Source: Candidatus Sulfopaludibacter sp. SbA3
GTDB taxonomy: Bacteria > Acidobacteriota > Terriglobia > Bryobacterales > Bryobacteraceae
Direction: 5' to 3'
NCBI GenBank assembly: GCA_945861625.1
Contig: CAMAVI010000005.1
Location: forward strand, 1 to 64,000
Length of the DNA stretch: 64,000 bases
Shown here: piece by piece, positions 28,134 to 38,700 of the stretch
How the letters are laid out: each line of letters starts with the position of its first letter
Position numbering within the stretch: the stretch's first letter is position 1
The notes under the pieces: generated by a model
Told to the model about the DNA's origin: nothing
Databases searched by the model: none
The model's input: only the letters and a program-made list of their open reading frames with translations
Program-made: the position numbers and the translations under genes

Positions 28134-28819
28134 CCAATAAACGAAGTCTGCCGGCGCTGTTCCTTATCACGGGACTGTGCGCGGTGGCGCAAAACAAGGC
28201 CGAAGTATGGACCTTCGACAATCTGAAGAAGATCGGCGGCGCTCCGGTGACCGTGCTGGGAAGCCCAAAGATCATCAAGACACCGCTCGGCAAGGCGATC
28301 CAATTCAACGGCGTCGATGACGGCATTTTCATCGGCAAGCATCCCCTCGCGGGAGCCCAAATCTTTACGTTCGAAGCCATCTTCCGGCCGGAGAGCGGCG
28401 GCGCACCCGAGCAACGCTGGTTTCACCTCGCCGAGCAGGACTCCAAGACGGGCATGGATACGGACTCGCGGTTTCTGTTCGAAACACGAACCATCGGGAA
28501 CCAATGGTGCCTCGACGCGTTCGTCCACACGCCCACTGCTGATAAGGCGATTCTGCTGCGCGACCACCTGCACTCTCTGGATGCGTGGCATCACGTGGCG
28601 ATGATTTACGATGGCTCCGAGTTCCGTAGTTATGTGGATGGAGTCCTGCAAGGGAAGGCGGACGTGAAGTTCGGACCGCAGGGACCAGGACACACGGCGG
28701 TGGGCATGCGCGCGAATAAAGTGTTCTTCTTCAAGGGCGCCGTCCGCCAGGCGAAGTTCACCCGGCGGGCGCTGGCGCCCGAAGAGTTCATGAAAGTTCC
28801 GACGAACGCGGCGCGCTAG
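28130..28819 (+). CDS. exported LamG/concanavalin-like domain protein
   Basis: A 229-residue exported protein (signal MTNKRSLPALFLITGLCAVAQ). The mature part is one LamG-type jelly roll with FNGVDDGIFIGKHPLAG, DAWHHVAMIYDGSEFRSYVDG and a C-terminal GAVRQAKFTRRALAPEEF, typical of sugar-binding or structural domains. It is the third gene of the unit with the ATPase and oxidase and is coupled to the oxidase by an ATGA overlap. Confidence 0.85.
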   Translation: MTNKRSLPALFLITGLCAVAQNKAEVWTFDNLKKIGGAPVTVLGSPKIIKTPLGKAIQFNGVDDGIFIGKHPLAGAQIFTFEAIFRPESGGAPEQRWFHLAEQDSKTGMDTDSRFLFETRTIGNQWCLDAFVHTPTADKAILLRDHLHSLDAWHHVAMIYDGSEFRSYVDGVLQGKADVKFGPQGPGHTAVGMRANKVFFFKGAVRQAKFTRRALAPEEFMKVPTNAAR

Positions 28820-28823
28820 CGCG

Positions 28824-28931
28824 TTATCGGCGCCCGTGCAAGTTCGACGGATAGTACACCTTGGGGGTTGGCGGCTTGCGTTGGAACCACGCTTCCACCC
28901 GTTTCCATAAACGAACCAGCCAGTGCAGCAT
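28824..28931 (-). CDS. 35-residue basic microprotein
   Basis: A small open frame with AGGAG 6 bases upstream of its ATG. The peptide begins MLHWLVRLWKRVEAWFQRKP: an amphipathic Trp-rich helix, then a Pro/Arg-rich tail ending HGRR. The gene lies between two genes on the other strand and fits the 109-bp gap. Length alone makes it uncertain. No family is recognised. Confidence 0.45.
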   Translation of the reverse strand: MLHWLVRLWKRVEAWFQRKPPTPKVYYPSNLHGRR

Positions 28932-28994
28932 TGCTGACTCCTTTGAGGGAACGCTATCATAACGGATCGCCGGAGTCATCCGACCATTGACCAA

Positions 28995-29450
28995 ATGAAA
29001 ACCCTTGACGCGGCAGCCACGAAAGAACTGATTGAACGCCTTCAACTAGTCCGCCCGGACACTCCCGCCCGCTGGGGCAGGATGAATGCGCATCAAATGG
29101 TCTGTCACCTGAACGACGCCTTTGAACTGGCAATGGGAATGAAGACCGCCAGCGAGGAGGTTACATTCCTGAACCGGACGCTGGTGCGCTGGTTTGCACT
29201 TCGTGTCCCGCTCACTTGGCCTAAGGGCGTTCCGACGCGCCCGGAGATGGATCAACTTGTGGGGGGCACACCGCCCGTCGAATTCGCGCGCGATACAGCC
29301 GCTCTGGCCGCCGCCATCCGTCGCTTCGGAAGCCAGCCTCGCGATTTTCAGTTCTCGCGCCATCCCATTTTCGGCAACCTCACCGAATGGGAGTGGCTCC
29401 GCTGGGGCTACCTGCACGCCGACCATCACTTCCGCCAGTTCGGCGGGTAG
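28995..29450 (+). CDS. DUF1569 / DinB-like protein
   Basis: A 151-residue four-helix-bundle type protein of the DUF1569 group, related to DinB. The conserved histidines HQMVCHLND (about residues 33-41) and HADHHFRQF at the end would form a metal site. Function unknown; relatives include metal-dependent thiol-transfer enzymes. The start ATG at 28995 has no strong ribosome site. Confidence 0.85.
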   Translation: MKTLDAAATKELIERLQLVRPDTPARWGRMNAHQMVCHLNDAFELAMGMKTASEEVTFLNRTLVRWFALRVPLTWPKGVPTRPEMDQLVGGTPPVEFARDTAALAAAIRRFGSQPRDFQFSRHPIFGNLTEWEWLRWGYLHADHHFRQFGG

Positions 29451-29461
29451 CTCACGCCGCT

Positions 29462-30064
29462 TCAGGCCGTGGTCACGGCGGGCGCCGGATAATACGCCGG
29501 CTCATTGCCCGGCCGCCATTTGATATTGCAACCGAGGCTCGCGCGTTGCTCCTGGCTGACGGCCTGTCCGGCAAGCAAAGCGTCGATAGCGGCGCGCAGA
29601 TCCGCGCCGGTCACGGGCTTGTCGTTGCCTGGGCGGCTGTCGTCGAGCTGGCCGCGATACACCAGCTTGCGCTCCTGATCAAACAGGTAGAACTCCGGCG
29701 TACACGCGGCGTGATAACTCTTGGCCACCGCCTGCGACTCGTCGTAACAGACCGGGAACAGCAATCCCCACTCCGCCACCATGCGCCGCAGGCCTTCCGG
29801 AGAATCGTCCGCGGAAACAGCCGGGTCGTTGGAGCTAATGCCGACGATCCCAATGTCCTTGGCGGCGTAGTCGCGGCCGAGCGCCGCCAGTTCCATTTTC
29901 ACGTGCTTGACGAAAGGGCAATGATGGCAAATGAACATCACCAGCAGTGCCTTCTTGTCTTGGAAAGAAGCGTTGGAAAGTGTCTTCCCGGAAACGGCAT
30001 CGGGAAGAGAAAACGCCGGGGCGCTGGTCCCCAGCGCGAGCATGGTGGAAGCTGTTTTCGCCAT
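29462..30064 (-). CDS. AhpC/TSA-type thioredoxin family protein
   Basis: A 200-residue redoxin. The active motif is FICHHCPFVKH (Cys46 and Cys49), with GISSNDPAVSADDSPEGL and CTPEFYLFD, where the conserved cis-Pro follows the Thr. It resembles the 'thioredoxin family' proteins with CxHCP motifs that are found in Acidobacteriota and Planctomycetes. It is likely a cytoplasmic thiol reductase or peroxidase. No signal peptide. The ATG at 30064 is chosen; frames upstream overlap the neighbouring promoter. Confidence 0.88.
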   Translation of the reverse strand: MAKTASTMLALGTSAPAFSLPDAVSGKTLSNASFQDKKALLVMFICHHCPFVKHVKMELAALGRDYAAKDIGIVGISSNDPAVSADDSPEGLRRMVAEWGLLFPVCYDESQAVAKSYHAACTPEFYLFDQERKLVYRGQLDDSRPGNDKPVTGADLRAAIDALLAGQAVSQEQRASLGCNIKWRPGNEPAYYPAPAVTTA

Positions 30065-30167
30065 AGTTCCTCGGGTACGGATCTCGGAGCCGCGTCTCCT
30101 TCCGTCTAGCCATTGTATACTTGCTCCGGATAGGCGTTTCATTGAAAGTGTCTCTTTGGAGGTAACC

Positions 30168-31403
30168 GTGCGTCGAATCAATTATTTCTTGTTAGCAGTA
30201 GGGTGCCTGGCGCCAGTTGTACATGCGCAACAGGCTACCGTCTACGAAGGGGCGCGCCTGATTCCCGGCGACGGCAGCGCGGCGATCGCGGACAGCGCAT
30301 TCGTAGTAGAGAACGGGCGGTTCACGGCGGTAGGGCGCAAGGGGCAAGTGAAGGCTCCCGCAGGCGCGGCGCGCGTGGATCTGACCGGCAAGACCGTGAT
30401 GCCCGCCATCATCGACGCGCACAAGCACCTGTCGGTGAAGCGCGAAGAGCTCGTGGATCAATTGCAGCACTTCGCCTACTACGGCATCGGCACCACCATG
30501 AGCATGGGCTCGGATACGACCGATGCGCCGTTCCAGGTGCGCGCGGAGACGATTCCGGGCGCGGCGCGGTTCCGCACGGCTGGACGAGGACTGTCCGGAC
30601 CCGAGCCCGGAAGACCTCCGGCGCCGATCTGGGTGAACAATCCGGCGGAGGCGCGTAAGGCCGTGCAGGAGAACGCGGCGAAGAAGGTCGATCTGCTCAA
30701 GATCTGGGTGGACGACCGCGACAAATCAGTGACGAAGTTGACGCCGGACATTTACGGCGCGGCCATCGACGAAGCCCACAAGCAGAAACTGCGGGCCATC
30801 GCGCACATCTTCACTCTGGAGGACGCCAAGGGAGTGCTCCGCGCCGGCGTCGATGTGTTCGCGCATAGCGTCCGCGATAAAGACATCGATGATGAGTTTC
30901 TGAACATGATGAAGGCGAAGAAGAACATCATCGTGGATCCGAACCTACCCGACCGCGGCGTCCGCGCGGACCGGAGCTGGCTCCGCGACAGCATGTCCGC
31001 GCAGGAGTTCGCGAAGGTGCAGGCGGACACCAAGGACAATCCCAAGGCCCAGCAGTTTTTCGGCATTCAATCGCACAATTTGGGCAAGCTGAGTGCGGCG
31101 GGCATCAAGATCGCGCTGGGCACCGACGGTCCCATTCCGTGGGCCGCGCACGAAGAGATGGCCGACATGGCCGCCAGCGGAATGACTCCGGCGCAGGTGA
31201 TCGTAGCCTCCACGCGCAACGCGGCGGAGATGATCGGAGTGACCGACGCCGGCACCATCACGGCGCGCAAGAGCGCGGATTTTCTGGTGCTGGACGCCAA
31301 TCCTCTTGATGACATCACTAACACGCGCAAGATCGCGAATGTTTACCTGCGCGGAGCGGCGGTGGACCGCGCGGCCCTGCGCGCGAAGTGGACAAGTAAG
31401 TAA
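30168..31403 (+). CDS. exported amidohydrolase
   Basis: A 411-residue metal-dependent hydrolase with a signal peptide (MRRINYFLLAVGCLAPVVHA). The amidohydrolase features are DAHKHLS (His85, His87), AHIFTLEDAKGVLRAGVDVFAHS for two further ligands, and ALGTDGPIPW with the last aspartate. Close to imidazolonepropionase-like or Xaa-Pro-type members; substrate unknown. GTG 30168 is supported by GGAGG six bases upstream. It is followed after 11 bases by an esterase gene. Confidence 0.88.
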   Translation: MRRINYFLLAVGCLAPVVHAQQATVYEGARLIPGDGSAAIADSAFVVENGRFTAVGRKGQVKAPAGAARVDLTGKTVMPAIIDAHKHLSVKREELVDQLQHFAYYGIGTTMSMGSDTTDAPFQVRAETIPGAARFRTAGRGLSGPEPGRPPAPIWVNNPAEARKAVQENAAKKVDLLKIWVDDRDKSVTKLTPDIYGAAIDEAHKQKLRAIAHIFTLEDAKGVLRAGVDVFAHSVRDKDIDDEFLNMMKAKKNIIVDPNLPDRGVRADRSWLRDSMSAQEFAKVQADTKDNPKAQQFFGIQSHNLGKLSAAGIKIALGTDGPIPWAAHEEMADMAASGMTPAQVIVASTRNAAEMIGVTDAGTITARKSADFLVLDANPLDDITNTRKIANVYLRGAAVDRAALRAKWTSK

Positions 31404-31414
31404 GGAGCACCCTC

Positions 31415-32308
31415 ATGCGCAAAACATTATTCACGTTCCTTGTCGCGGCGGCCCTGCCGGCATTCGCGCAGTTGCCCCCGGCGGCCGATTGGGCCACGCA
31501 CGCCCTCAACGAATATCAGGTGTTCCCCAACGTTACCTATCTAACGGCGAGCAACTGGGAAGCCAAGCTCGACATTTATAAGCGGCGCGATGCAACCGCG
31601 CCCCAGCCCACACTGATCTTCTTCCATGGCGGCGGATGGGTTGGAGGCTCCAAGGAAGCGTCGTTGATGTCTCTGATGCCGTGGTTCGAAATGGGCTGGA
31701 ACGTAGTGAACGTCGAATACCGGCTGGGCCGCGTGGCGCTGGGCCCGGCAGCGGTCGAAGACTGCTTGTGCGCGCTGCGCTGGGTGGCCACGCATGCCAA
31801 GGACTACGCCATCGACACCACCCGCTTGGTAACTACCGGCGAATCGGCGGGCGGCCATTTGTCGCTCACCACCGGCATGATTTCGGAGAACGCGGGACTG
31901 GACCGCCAGTGTTCCGGCGCGCCTCTGCCGAAAGTGGCGGCGATCATCGACTGGTACGGAATCACTGACGTGAAGGACTTACTGGATGGCACGAACCGGA
32001 AGCCGTACGCGGTCGCATGGCTCGGCAGCCTGCCGGATCGCGAGACTATCGCTGAGCGTGTTTCCCCGCTGAACTACGTGCGCGAAGGACTGCCGCCCAT
32101 CCTGATGATCCAGGGCGACGCGGACCCGACCGTGCCGTATCAGCACAGCGTCCGCCTGCGCGACGCGCTCACCAAGGCGAAAGTGCCGAATGAACTTGTA
32201 ACCGTGGCGGGCGGCAAGCATGGCCAGTTCAGTCCCTCCGAGCGGACCATGATCTACACCAAGATCCGCGAGTTCCTGGCGAAGCACAAATTGGGGCCGA
32301 GCCTCTAG
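31415..32308 (+). CDS. exported alpha/beta hydrolase (HSL-type esterase)
   Basis: A 297-residue secreted esterase or lipase-like enzyme. Signal peptide MRKTLFTFLVAAALPAFAQ; oxyanion loop HGGGW (71-75), nucleophile GESAGG (Ser144), acid in GDADPT and His in GGKHGQF. It probably hydrolyses ester bonds outside the cytoplasm, and is likely cotranscribed with the amidohydrolase. Confidence 0.9.
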   Translation: MRKTLFTFLVAAALPAFAQLPPAADWATHALNEYQVFPNVTYLTASNWEAKLDIYKRRDATAPQPTLIFFHGGGWVGGSKEASLMSLMPWFEMGWNVVNVEYRLGRVALGPAAVEDCLCALRWVATHAKDYAIDTTRLVTTGESAGGHLSLTTGMISENAGLDRQCSGAPLPKVAAIIDWYGITDVKDLLDGTNRKPYAVAWLGSLPDRETIAERVSPLNYVREGLPPILMIQGDADPTVPYQHSVRLRDALTKAKVPNELVTVAGGKHGQFSPSERTMIYTKIREFLAKHKLGPSL

Positions 32309-32393
32309 GGACGGCGTCTCCAGGGCTCTCCGGCAAAGGGATCGGCGCTGACGGAGCTCATCGGCCGTATTTACCGGCTGATAGAATACGGGT

Positions 32394-34373
32394 ATGCGTT
32401 TATCGGGGAAAACAATACTGCCATTCGTACTGCTATTCGCCTTGGGAATCGCCTGCGGAACCGCGCTAGCGCAAAGCGCTGGCAAGACCGTTTGGGACGG
32501 TGTGTATTCGCCCGCGCAGGCCGAGCGCGGCAAAGCCACTTACTCGCGCAGTTGTGCTACGTGCCATGGAGAGGATCTGGGCGGCTACCAGGCGATCCTC
32601 AAAGGCGACCACTTCATGACGCAATGGCGGGAAACCAGTCTGGGTGCTTTCTATAAGACCATCCGCACCACCATGCCGCGCGATGTTCCCGGCAGCCTGA
32701 CCAACGACCAGTATCTCGATATTACGGCCTACGTCCTCAGCTATAACGGCTTTCCCAAGGGCTCAGTGGAACTGACGGCGGATTCGATTGAGAGGGTTCA
32801 GGTGCAAGGAAGGGAAGGGCCGCAGGAAGTGCCCACCGGTTCGTTGATCGATGTGGTGGGTTGCCTGGAACAAACGCCGCAAAACATCTGGATGCTCAGC
32901 AAGGCCACCAACCCGGTGCGGACGAAGAATCCGGCGGAATCCGCAGCCGCGGAATTGAAGGTTTGGGATGCCAAACCACAAGGCACTCAGATGTACGAGT
33001 TGATGAGTGTATATAAGGGAGACCCGCTCAAAGGCGCCCGCGTCGAGATCAAGGGTCTGTTTATCAAGAATCCCGGCGGCAACCGAATCAATGTCACTAC
33101 CATTCAGGGCACGGGTTCTTCGTGCGGCAAGTCACAAACGCAAGTAACGCCAGCATCGGGCGGGGCAACTTTCGCCGCCAAGCCTGACGGGCAGCCGATT
33201 GAAAGCCGCCCTCCGGAAAAGAAGGACAATCAGCCGGCGTTTCCCCAACAGACCCGAGCGCCGTCGCGCACGACGGCCCCCTATAAAGTGACAACTCTGG
33301 TCGATAACCTGCCCGCGCCGTGGAGCATCGCTTTCCTGCCCAGCGGCAATATGCTGTTGACCGAACGACTGCCCGGCAGCATCCATATTCTCGATAAGAA
33401 CGGTGCGCTCTCGAAGCCGCTCAGCGGCGTTGCGGAGCTGATGTCGCCGGGCGCGAAGGATATCGGTCTGCTGGACGTGGTGCCGGATCCGAACTACGCC
33501 ACTAATCACCAGATCTTTTTCACTCTCTACGATTACGTCAACAACACCAACAGCAATACGTATGTCGCCAAGGGCAAGCTCGACGAAGCCGAGTTCGCGG
33601 TGCGCGACGCCAAGGTCATCTTCCGCGCGCTGCCCAACATGCCTTCCAAGCGCCTGGGCGGCAAAACCGGCGGCCGCATCGTCGTCGCTCCCGATGGAAC
33701 TCTGTTTGTCACCACCGGCGACCGTTCGGATTCCCCGCCCTGGGGTGTGGCGCAAGATTTGAGCAACCATCTGGGCAAGGTATTGCACATCACTCAGGAT
33801 GGCGCGCCCGCGCCGGATAATCCATTCCTCGGCAAGCCGGGCATTTTGCCCGAGATCTGGGCGTACGGCATCCGCAGTCCGGAAGGTCTCGGTGTGGACC
33901 CCAGGACCGGCAAGCTGTGGGAGAACGAGCACGGCCCGCGCGGCGGCGATGAGTTGAACATTATCGAGAAGGGCAAGAACTACGGCTGGCCTGTGGTTGC
34001 ACACGGCATTGACTATCCGGGCACGCCCATCGGCGAAGGTATCACGCACAGGGAAGGCATGCAAGAGCCAGTCTATTACTGGGACCCAGTGATCGCGCCT
34101 TCTGGACTGGCGTTCTACACCGGCAACCTGTTTCCGCAATGGCAGGGCAGCGTGTTCGTCGGCGGCCTGCGCGGCAGTCTGCTGTCGCGGCTCAAGATCG
34201 TGAACGACAAAGTGGTGGAGGAAGAAGCGCTGTTGACCGATCTCCACGCCCGCATTCGTGACGTGCGCGTGGGGCCGGATGGCGCGGTCTACGTCCTGAC
34301 CGACAGCGGCGCGTCGTCGGTTTCCTACGGCACGCCGGCCAAGAGCAAGCTGCTGAAGCTGACGCCGAGATAG
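32394..34373 (+). CDS. cytochrome c fused to PQQ-type sugar dehydrogenase
   Basis: A 659-residue exported oxidoreductase. After a signal peptide ending ALAQ comes a cytochrome c domain with the haem site CATCH (Cys54, Cys57, His58). A beta-rich linker domain (about 130-250) follows, then a soluble aldose sugar dehydrogenase propeller from about 300: PAPWSIAFLPSGNMLLTER, WAYGIRSPEGL, WENEHGPRGGDELN. It should oxidise sugars or related alcohols with PQQ and pass electrons through its own haem. The PQQ is not made by genes in this window. Confidence 0.9.
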   Translation: MRLSGKTILPFVLLFALGIACGTALAQSAGKTVWDGVYSPAQAERGKATYSRSCATCHGEDLGGYQAILKGDHFMTQWRETSLGAFYKTIRTTMPRDVPGSLTNDQYLDITAYVLSYNGFPKGSVELTADSIERVQVQGREGPQEVPTGSLIDVVGCLEQTPQNIWMLSKATNPVRTKNPAESAAAELKVWDAKPQGTQMYELMSVYKGDPLKGARVEIKGLFIKNPGGNRINVTTIQGTGSSCGKSQTQVTPASGGATFAAKPDGQPIESRPPEKKDNQPAFPQQTRAPSRTTAPYKVTTLVDNLPAPWSIAFLPSGNMLLTERLPGSIHILDKNGALSKPLSGVAELMSPGAKDIGLLDVVPDPNYATNHQIFFTLYDYVNNTNSNTYVAKGKLDEAEFAVRDAKVIFRALPNMPSKRLGGKTGGRIVVAPDGTLFVTTGDRSDSPPWGVAQDLSNHLGKVLHITQDGAPAPDNPFLGKPGILPEIWAYGIRSPEGLGVDPRTGKLWENEHGPRGGDELNIIEKGKNYGWPVVAHGIDYPGTPIGEGITHREGMQEPVYYWDPVIAPSGLAFYTGNLFPQWQGSVFVGGLRGSLLSRLKIVNDKVVEEEALLTDLHARIRDVRVGPDGAVYVLTDSGASSVSYGTPAKSKLLKLTPR

Positions 34374-34382
34374 ACTGTTGAG

Positions 34383-35798
34383 CTACTGCCAGCCGCCGCC
34401 CAGCGCCCGGTAGATCTGGACAATCGACTCGATTTCCAGTAGCCGGAGTTGCGCGAGATTCAACTGGCCGGTGAACAAATTCCGCTGAGCATCCAAAACC
34501 TGCAGATAGCTGTCCAGGCCGCCTTGATAGCGCAGAGTGGAGAGCCGGACGGTCTCCGCGAGCGCAACCACCAGTTTCTCCTGCTCCAGGCGCTGCTCGC
34601 GCGTTTGGTCATGGGCGATGAGCGCATCGGAGGCTTCGCGTAGCGCCTCGTAAATCGTCTTCTGATAGGAGAGCAAGGCCTCCCGCTGTTGCGCCTCCGT
34701 CAGCCGGATACCGGAGCGCAATCCGGCGTGGAAAATCGGAAGCAGAGCGGAGGGGCCGAAGTTTTGCAGGCGCGCCGGGCCGCTGATGAGATTGGAAAGG
34801 CCGCGGGCCTGCGCTCCGTAGAGACCGGTGAGCGAGACTGTAGGAAACAGCAAGGCGCGAGCCGCGCCGATTTCCGCATTCGCCGCGATCAGATCGTCTT
34901 CTGAGCGGCGGATATCCGGACGGCGTTCCAGTAAAGAGGATGGCAGCCCGGCGGGAATTTCCGGAGGCAGCGCAATCTCTTCCAACGTCTTGCCGCGAGG
35001 AATCTCGCCCGGCACGTTGCCCATCAGCATGCTGAGAGCATCCTCGGCCAATCCGATCTGGCGCCGGGCACGAGCCACTTGGGACGTGGAAATATAGAGG
35101 AGCTGTTCCGCCTGATGCACGTCGAGCGCGGTGGCCGCTCCGCGGTCGTGGCGTACCCGCACCAGACGCAGGCTATCGGCGGCGAGCATGCCGGTCTTGC
35201 GGCTGATCTCCAGTTCGAGATCCTGTTCGCGCAGACCGAAGTATGTGTCCATCACCTCCGAGGCGAGCGACAGCATCACGCCGTGGCGGACTTCCTCGGT
35301 TGCCAGATAGCGGGCGCGGGCGGCTTCGTTTTGCCGGCGGATGCGTCCCCATAAATCGAGCTCCCAGGCAAACAGCAGACCGCCCTGCGTATAGCTGGTG
35401 GCGATATTGGTGCCACGCGGAAGAAATCTGGCGGCTCCCACCGAGGAACCGCGGGCCCCGGTGAATTGAGCTTGCAGGGCCAGAGTGGGCAGAAGGTTCG
35501 CGCGCGCGATGCCGTACGCGGCTCGCGCCTGCTCCACGCGCTCGGCGGCGATGCGGAGATCGAAATTGTTCCCCAGCGCCCCGGCGATCAACTGCCTGAG
35601 AGTATCGTCGGCGAACAAATCGGCGGCTTTGGTTTCGGCAATGGATGCGGGCGCGGGATGGGCGGGGCCGCCCCGGAATTGACTGGGAGCCGGCACGGAA
35701 GGCCGCTTGTAATTCGGTCCCACCATGCAGCCGGCAAGGAGTCCGGTGAAGCCGGCCAGGAAGAACACGCGCGCTCTCATTTGTGCACGGCGTCTCAC
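34383..35798 (-). CDS. RND efflux outer-membrane factor lipoprotein
   Basis: A 471-residue outer-membrane channel of the OprM/NodT type. The signal ends in a lipobox (LLAGC), followed by MVGPNYKRPS, a family hallmark, and two OMF repeats with DLRIAAERVEQARAAYGIARA and QREALLSYQKTIYEALREA. It is third in the efflux operon. The GTG start makes a 4-base overlap with the stop of the pump gene; an ATG 18 bases later is a possible alternative. The substrates of the pump cannot be read. Confidence 0.93.
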   Translation of the reverse strand: MRRRAQMRARVFFLAGFTGLLAGCMVGPNYKRPSVPAPSQFRGGPAHPAPASIAETKAADLFADDTLRQLIAGALGNNFDLRIAAERVEQARAAYGIARANLLPTLALQAQFTGARGSSVGAARFLPRGTNIATSYTQGGLLFAWELDLWGRIRRQNEAARARYLATEEVRHGVMLSLASEVMDTYFGLREQDLELEISRKTGMLAADSLRLVRVRHDRGAATALDVHQAEQLLYISTSQVARARRQIGLAEDALSMLMGNVPGEIPRGKTLEEIALPPEIPAGLPSSLLERRPDIRRSEDDLIAANAEIGAARALLFPTVSLTGLYGAQARGLSNLISGPARLQNFGPSALLPIFHAGLRSGIRLTEAQQREALLSYQKTIYEALREASDALIAHDQTREQRLEQEKLVVALAETVRLSTLRYQGGLDSYLQVLDAQRNLFTGQLNLAQLRLLEIESIVQIYRALGGGWQ

Positions 35799-38700
35799 TT
35801 GTTCACAACCCCCAGGGGGGTTTCGCGCGGCGTGCGCCGCTTGGCGCGATCGGCCAGACTGGCGACAACAAAGAATTGCACCGGCACGAAAAATACCGCC
35901 AAAAGCGTCGCGGCGTTCATGCCGCCGAACACGGCCGTGCCCAGCGTCCGGCGGGACGCCGAACTGGCCCCCGTGGCGACAACCAGCGGCACCACGCCCA
36001 GGATAAAGGCGAACGAGGTCATCAGAATCGGACGCAACCGCAGCTGGGCGGCGTGCAATGCCGCTTCGCGCACGGACATCCCGTCTCTTTCATGGCTTTC
36101 GCGCGCGAATTCGACGATCAGAATGGCGTTTTTCGCGGCCAATCCGATCAGAGTGACGATGCCGATCTGCACGTAGATATCGTACGGGTAGGACCGCAGG
36201 TAGGCGGCCAGCAGCGCGCCGAAAATACCCAACGGCAAGGCCAGCAGAACCGCGAACGGGATGGTCCAGCTTTCATAGAGAGCGGCCAAACACAGAAACA
36301 CAACGATCGCGGCGAATCCGAAAATAGTCCCTTCGTTGCCCTGCGATTGTTTCTGTTGATAGGTGGTTCCCGTCCATTCAAAGCTGTAGCCGGGAGGAAG
36401 CGTATCCGTGGCGACTTTCTCCATTACGTTAATGGCAGTGCCCGTGCTGACGCCCTGCGCAGGGCCACCGAGGATCTGAATCGAGGGATATCGATTGTAA
36501 CGGTAGACTACGTCCGGACCGGCGGAGGGATGCACGGAAGCCACCGTGCCCAGCGGGATCATGCCGCCGCCTGTTCCTCGCAGGTAGAAGCGGTTGAGAT
36601 CGGCGGGACTGTCGCGGAATTCCGGTTCCGCTTGGATCAGCACCTGCCAGGTGTGGCTGAATTGGTTGAAGTCGTTCACATACAAGCCGCCCAGATAAGT
36701 TTGGAGCGCATTGTAGGCATCCGTGACCGGCACGCCCAATGTCTGCAATTTATCCACGTCCATGTCGATGGCGTAAGAGGGAACGTTACCCCGGAACGTG
36801 CCGATCACGTTGGCGAGCTCCGGCCGCCGGCGGGCGGCGTCCACCAGTCCGTCGGCCACCTCGCTCAGTTGCTGCAAGCTTCCACCCGTGCGATCTTCCA
36901 GCATCATCTGGTAGCCGCCGGTGATGCTCAAGCCGAGAATGGGCGGCAGCCCAAAGGCAAAGCTGAACGCCTCGGGAATCTGGGCAAGACCGCGCCGGAC
37001 CTGACCCAGCATCGCGGCGAGTTGCTGGTTTTCCGCCTTGCGTTCATCCCAGGGCTTGAACGTCACAATGACGGTGGACACATTGGGGCCGCTGGTCTGC
37101 GTGGCGACGTCCGTGCCGCCCAGTACGAAGGAGTGGCTGACTCCAGGGATCTGGGCAATGACGTTCTCCACCTTGGCCACCGCCGCGCGCGTCCGCTCCA
37201 TGGAGGCGGCATCAGGCAGCCGCACGGATACGAAAAATGCGCCTTGGTCTTCCTCGGGAAGGAATCCGGCGGGCAGTCTCTTGAATAACCAGCCCGCGCC
37301 AAACCAGAAGCAGCCCAGAAGCAACATCGCGAGCACGGCCCGGCGCATCAGAAATGTGACACCAGCCAGGTAGCGCCGGGTGGCCCATCCAAAGGCCCGG
37401 TTGAAGTAGCGGAAGAACCACGCCAGAGGCCCGCGGGATTCGCGGCGCGGCCGCAGCAGCAGCGCGCTGAGCGCGGGGCTCAGCGAAAGCGCGCTGAAGG
37501 CGGATAACAGGACCGAGGCCGCGATCGTCAGCGCGAACTGGCGGTAGATCTGGCCGGTGATCCCGCCCATGAACGCCACCGGGATAAACACCGCCGCCAG
37601 AATAAACGCAATCGCGACCACCGGCGAGGACACCTGCTCCATGGCGCGGAAGGTCGCATCCCGCGGGGAGTATCCTTCATCGAGCTGGCGCTGCACAGCC
37701 TCCACCACGACGATGGCGTCATCGACGACGATTCCGATCGCCAGCACCAGCCCGAACATGCTCGTGATGTTGATGCTGAATCCTAGCAGCGGAAACAACG
37801 CGAACGTACCGATCACGGCGACGGGGACGGTCAAGAGCGGAATTAACGTGGCGCGCCAATCCTGCAGGAACAAGAACACAACCAGGATCACCAGGCCGAT
37901 CGCTTCCAACAGCGTCACCACGACGTCCTTGATCGCGGCGCGTACGAACATGGTCGAATCGTAGGAGATGACGTAATCCAGCCCGGGAGGAAAACTCTTT
38001 TTCGCCTCTTCCATGAAGGCGCGAATCTTGTCGGCCGTCTCCACGGCATTGGCGCCTGGCGACAGAAATGAGACCATGCCGCCGAAGGGGCGTCCGTCCA
38101 ACCGGCTGAAGCCCGTATAGTTTTGAGCCCCCAATTCCACTCTCCCGATATCCCGAATGCGCAGCAGGGAGGCATCGGGCTGCGCTCGCAAGACGATATC
38201 GCCAAACTGGTTCGGATCGATAAGGCGGCCGGGGGCGGTCATCGCATACTGGAAATCCGTTCCCGGAGGCGCCGGCGCCTGCCCCAAGGATCCTGCCGGG
38301 TTCTGGCGATTCTGCGCGGCGATGGCGCTGCTCACGTCCGTGGCGGTAAGGCCCAACTTGGCCATCTTGTCGGGGTCCACCCAGACCCGCATCGAATAGA
38401 TGAGCTGCGAGGTCAATCGCGTGTCGCCGACGCCTTGAATGGCGCCGATTTGATTCAGCAAATTGAGCTGCGCGTAGTTACTCAGAAAGAGCGCGTCATA
38501 GCGGCTATCCGGTGAGATCAAACCAACCGCCATCAGGAACGCCGTGGATACTTTCTTCACCACCACGCCCTGCCGCTGCACTTCCGGAGGCAGGCGAGGC
38601 AGCGCGAGATTCACCTTATTCTGCGTCTGCACCGCCGCTATATCCGGATTCGTTCCCAACTTGAAAGTAACCGTGATGGTGATGGCGCCGTTGTTCGCGC

